From: Tetmemena sp. SeJ-2015
Lineage: Eukaryota > Ciliophora > Spirotrichea > Sporadotrichida > Oxytrichidae
Length of the DNA stretch: 20,039 bases
Reading direction: 5' to 3'
Assembly: GCA_027382625.1 (NCBI GenBank)
Contig: JAJKFJ010024102.1
Span: 1-20,039 of the forward strand
The notes under the pieces were generated by a model. It searched no databases, had not been told where the DNA came from, and saw only the letters and a program-made list of their open reading frames with translations. The translations under genes and the position numbers were made by a program. The stretch's first letter is position 1, and each line of letters begins with the position of its first letter. Of the stretch, positions 18,401-20,039 are shown one piece after another.

Positions 18401-20038
18401 TGCTCTTATTCACAAATAAATTCACTCTACATCATAAATAACATCTATTACTTATTCTAGTCTTATTGAGAGGATGCATTCACATTTTTGTTCTTTAAAG
18501 CAGAGGAAGTGAACTTAAAGTGAGTTCCACCTAATTTAGGAGACGCCTCGGCCTAGGGAGAGTTGGAAAATATTTCCCAGATGTGACTCCAGTTATTGTT
18601 TTCCTTCTGATAAATCTCATCTGCTTTCTTCATCACCTCGGCGAACTTCAAAGAATCCTTGGACATGTCGAAAATATAATTAAGTCTATAAATGGTTTCT
18701 TATAATATTCTTAAGATTGCTTATTCACGATCTCCTAGTGCTCAAGTCAATTAATTTAGCTTCAGCTTCTGACTAATTAGAAAGAAATATCATATAGATA
18801 ATTGGTGGATCCCTTTCTCTTAATGTTTTTATCTGACTTGAGATCTTCCTGAGCTTCTGAACCCGACTTGATGGTTTACTCCTTGATAGTCGCCTATTCT
18901 TTCTCTATCCTAAGACTTGTATTTATATGATTGAGCATTGCGTCTATTTCGTCAAAATTGAGGGGTTTGTTCATTGATAGACTTTGCTGCAACTCTCGAG
19001 ATAAATTAAAGTTAAAAATAGAGATATAGAGCCAGGGTTTCTAAGATTGCCATATTAGTCTCTTCTCATTCTAGATCGCTCAGTTTCTCTTTGAATCTCT
19101 TCCTGCTTAAGTCTCTCTTGCTCTTTTAAATACTCTAAGTACAAATCACAACTCCCTAAAATTAGTGATATATAGTTGAATAAGGTAAAGTATTGAGGCT
19201 TATTAGATAGGTAGAGCTTTTTCTTTCTCTAATGGTTCTTTAGTATGCCCTTGTACATTTCAATTTGCTTTATCTCAAATAATTGTTGTTGGCTAAGCTT
19301 CTCCTCTCTCTATACGAACATTTCATGCTTAACAAATAAGAGATATGCTTGGACTCTTTCTTGCCTTTTGAAGGAGAGTCTTTTTCCTTTTATTCATGAT
19401 AAAGCAATAATAATTTAAAGGGGGTTCATGCTAGCTAATATATATAATATAATTAAGAGCCGAATTACTAGCTTTTATCTTCATCGTCATCTGAACTCTT
19501 TGCTTCCTCCCCTCCTTCAGGTGATTGTGTCCCATCCCCCTCTGGGGATCCTTCATTAGGAGAATTCTCAGTGTAGCCAGGTCTACTCTTAAGTTTAAGG
19601 GCAGTTTTTTCTTGCAGTCTCTGTCTCAGGGAGAATTAAGGCTTCTTTATTGATTATTGCTCGGGAGGTAAAACTATGTTCTAAGTTAGTACTTCTGATT
19701 CACTTCAAACATTTAATCTTAAAAATGTAAAGTTACTTCCCTTCTATTATGGATTGCTCTATTCCTCTTTTGATGTATATATTAAACTTGAGTAAATATT
19801 TGCTATTTACTTTTGTAACTGGCGCAAACTTAGATTGAGTTGAGAGAAGCTATTCTTTTTGGGTTGGTTTCTAAGTATTTATCTCCTAGCTGTTGACAAC
19901 AAGTTTTTACTTTTCAGAGGGAGCATTTCTAGACTTTGTGTTGGACATTTAGGTAAGTTATTTCTTATCTTGTCTAGATGCTGAGCTTTTTGGAGTTGCC
20001 CTCTCTTTATCTAAATTGGGTCTTGCAGTTGCAGCCGT
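15496..20038 (-). CDS. Large TPR-containing protein, 5' end beyond the window
   Basis: Nine IESs and three introns are removed to give a continuous frame of 1242 codons, from the right edge to the TGA at 15496-15498. The N-terminal part is missing. The visible N-terminus is Ser/Gln/Lys-rich and acidic (a run of Asp/Glu near 19480); then a Gln/Glu coiled coil (VQREEKLSQQQLFEIKQIEM), a disordered Gln/Ser/Asn-rich middle, and TPR-like helix pairs at visible residues about 790-930. Typical phrases there are KQIGFCYQQQKDYEKAIVCF and NLAVQYFYLGDLQKSKYY. TPRs bind partner proteins; the partner is unknown. The C-terminal 280 residues are charged, ending LELEQTYKALQRH. I cannot name the orthologue. 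Confidence 0.85.
15575..15589. other. Very short IES, pointer GCTT (11 bp removed)
   Basis: GCTT at 15575-15578 and 15586-15589. Removal joins ELKDILKKA to AVKAKTQTSFKSLELE and gives a stop at 15496. Confidence 0.6.
15705..15737 (-). other. GT-AG intron, 33 nt
   Basis: On the minus strand it runs GTAAGT to TATTAG, between YFQRLKM and KEEKEEKIEQ. Confidence 0.8.
15891..15949 (-). other. GT-AG intron, 59 nt
   Basis: On the minus strand it runs GTAAGT to ATAAAG, between GESRSQN and GTSNEDDADSN. It contains a TGA in one frame. Confidence 0.75.
16294..16341 (-). other. GT-AG intron, 48 nt
   Basis: On the minus strand it runs GTTAAA to CTTTAG. It removes an in-frame TGA and joins LVERILKE to TVKNYTEVFIDP. 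Confidence 0.8.
16384..16418. other. IES, pointer TCTC (31 bp removed)
   Basis: TCTC at 16384-16387 and 16415-16418. Removal joins EFQDLFSE to TLKDYALVERIL. A short intron ending TTTTAG at nearly the same place is an alternative. Confidence 0.62.
17756..17917. other. IES, pointer GATTTT (156 bp removed), with nested repeats
   Basis: GATTTT at 17756-17761 and 17912-17917 restores KKDTAQQNQSLEKMALHK. TTTCTCTTT occurs three times in or beside it (17759, 17816, 17875), two of these inside a 13-bp repeat, but pairing those would leave the wrong frame. Confidence 0.78.
18098..18181. other. IES, pointer TGTTCT (78 bp removed)
   Basis: The pointer is at 18098-18103 and 18176-18181. The insert is very AT-rich and a multiple of three. 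Removal joins KRFQSQKN to KDIPKTRVERVQ. Confidence 0.72.
18405..18457. other. IES, pointer CTTATTC (46 bp removed)
   Basis: The pointer is at 18405-18411 and 18451-18457. Removal joins NASSQQDQNK to SKQNGNEKIEDP. Confidence 0.87.
18676..18803. other. IES, pointer ATAATT (122 bp removed)
   Basis: The pointer is at 18676-18681 and 18798-18803. Removal joins IKRKGSTNY to IFDMSKDSLKFAEV. Confidence 0.85.
18998..19026. other. IES, pointer GAGATA (23 bp removed)
   Basis: The pointer is at 18998-19003 and 19021-19026. Removal joins LRNPGSIS to RELQQSLSMNKP. Confidence 0.83.
19380..19476. other. IES, pointer CTTTT (92 bp removed)
   Basis: The pointer is at 19380-19384 and 19472-19476. Removal joins DDDEDKR to LSFKRQERVQAYL. 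A longer repeat next to it gives the wrong frame. Confidence 0.72.
19690..19812. other. IES, pointer TACTT (118 bp removed)
   Basis: The pointer is at 19690-19694 and 19808-19812. Removal joins SKFAPVTKV to LTQNIVLPPEQQS and removes a TGA. Confidence 0.82.
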
Positions 20039-20039
20039 G

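Noticed and set aside
19387..19478. 7-bp repeat CTTTTAT as pointer in the TPR gene
   Set aside because: It produces a frame that ends at TGA; the adjacent CTTTT pair keeps the frame.
1413..20038. Paramecium-type germline DNA
   Set aside because: The IES boundaries are varied words of 4-9 bp rather than TA alone, and several IESs are shorter than those of Paramecium.

Overview
The window reads as germline (micronuclear) DNA of a spirotrich, hypotrich-type ciliate. Three things seen in the sequence support this. (1) Coding frames run through TAA and TAG as glutamine and end only at TGA. (2) Almost every gene is broken by short AT-rich inserts bounded by direct repeats of 4-9 bp. Deleting one repeat copy plus the insert restores the frame, as expected of internal eliminated sequences (IESs) and their pointers. 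(3) A G4T4 repeat, the telomere unit of hypotrichs, sits at 1325-1342. Varied pointer words and very short IESs fit Oxytricha/Stylonychia-like genomes rather than Paramecium, whose IESs are bounded by TA. Species is not determined.

Layout. Positions 1-1324 are a GC-rich block with no gene I can recognise, ending at the G4T4 repeat. After it come six closely packed protein genes in AT-rich DNA: a long coiled-coil protein (+, 1413-7553, two stretches unresolved); a 151-aa charged protein (-, 7610-8106); a YIPF5/Yip1 Golgi membrane protein (+, 8238-9897); a helical-repeat protein that may be FASTK/RAP-like (-, 10018-12034); a protein with an integrase-binding-domain (IBD) fold like LEDGF/HRP2 (-, 12077-15267); and a TPR protein running off the right edge (-, 15496-20038). 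Gaps between coding regions are only about 42 to 230 bp.

I propose 38 IESs, all in unscrambled order, plus six conventional GT-AG introns of 33-73 nt. As an internal check, after removing the listed IESs and introns five of the six genes have lengths that are exact multiples of three with no internal TGA: 151, 442, 438, 749 and at least 1241 codons. Because the IESs carry frameshifts and TGA codons, a standard gene finder sees only fragments here. Most open frames under the standard code are shadows, including a 215-codon one at 13968-14615.

The most interesting object is a 777-bp IES inside the IBD gene. It contains a decayed copy of the end of the coding segment next to it, and also a 21-bp word found in an IES of the neighbouring gene. 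The genes do not form an obvious pathway; their closeness is a property of germline organisation, and each may sit on its own somatic chromosome.
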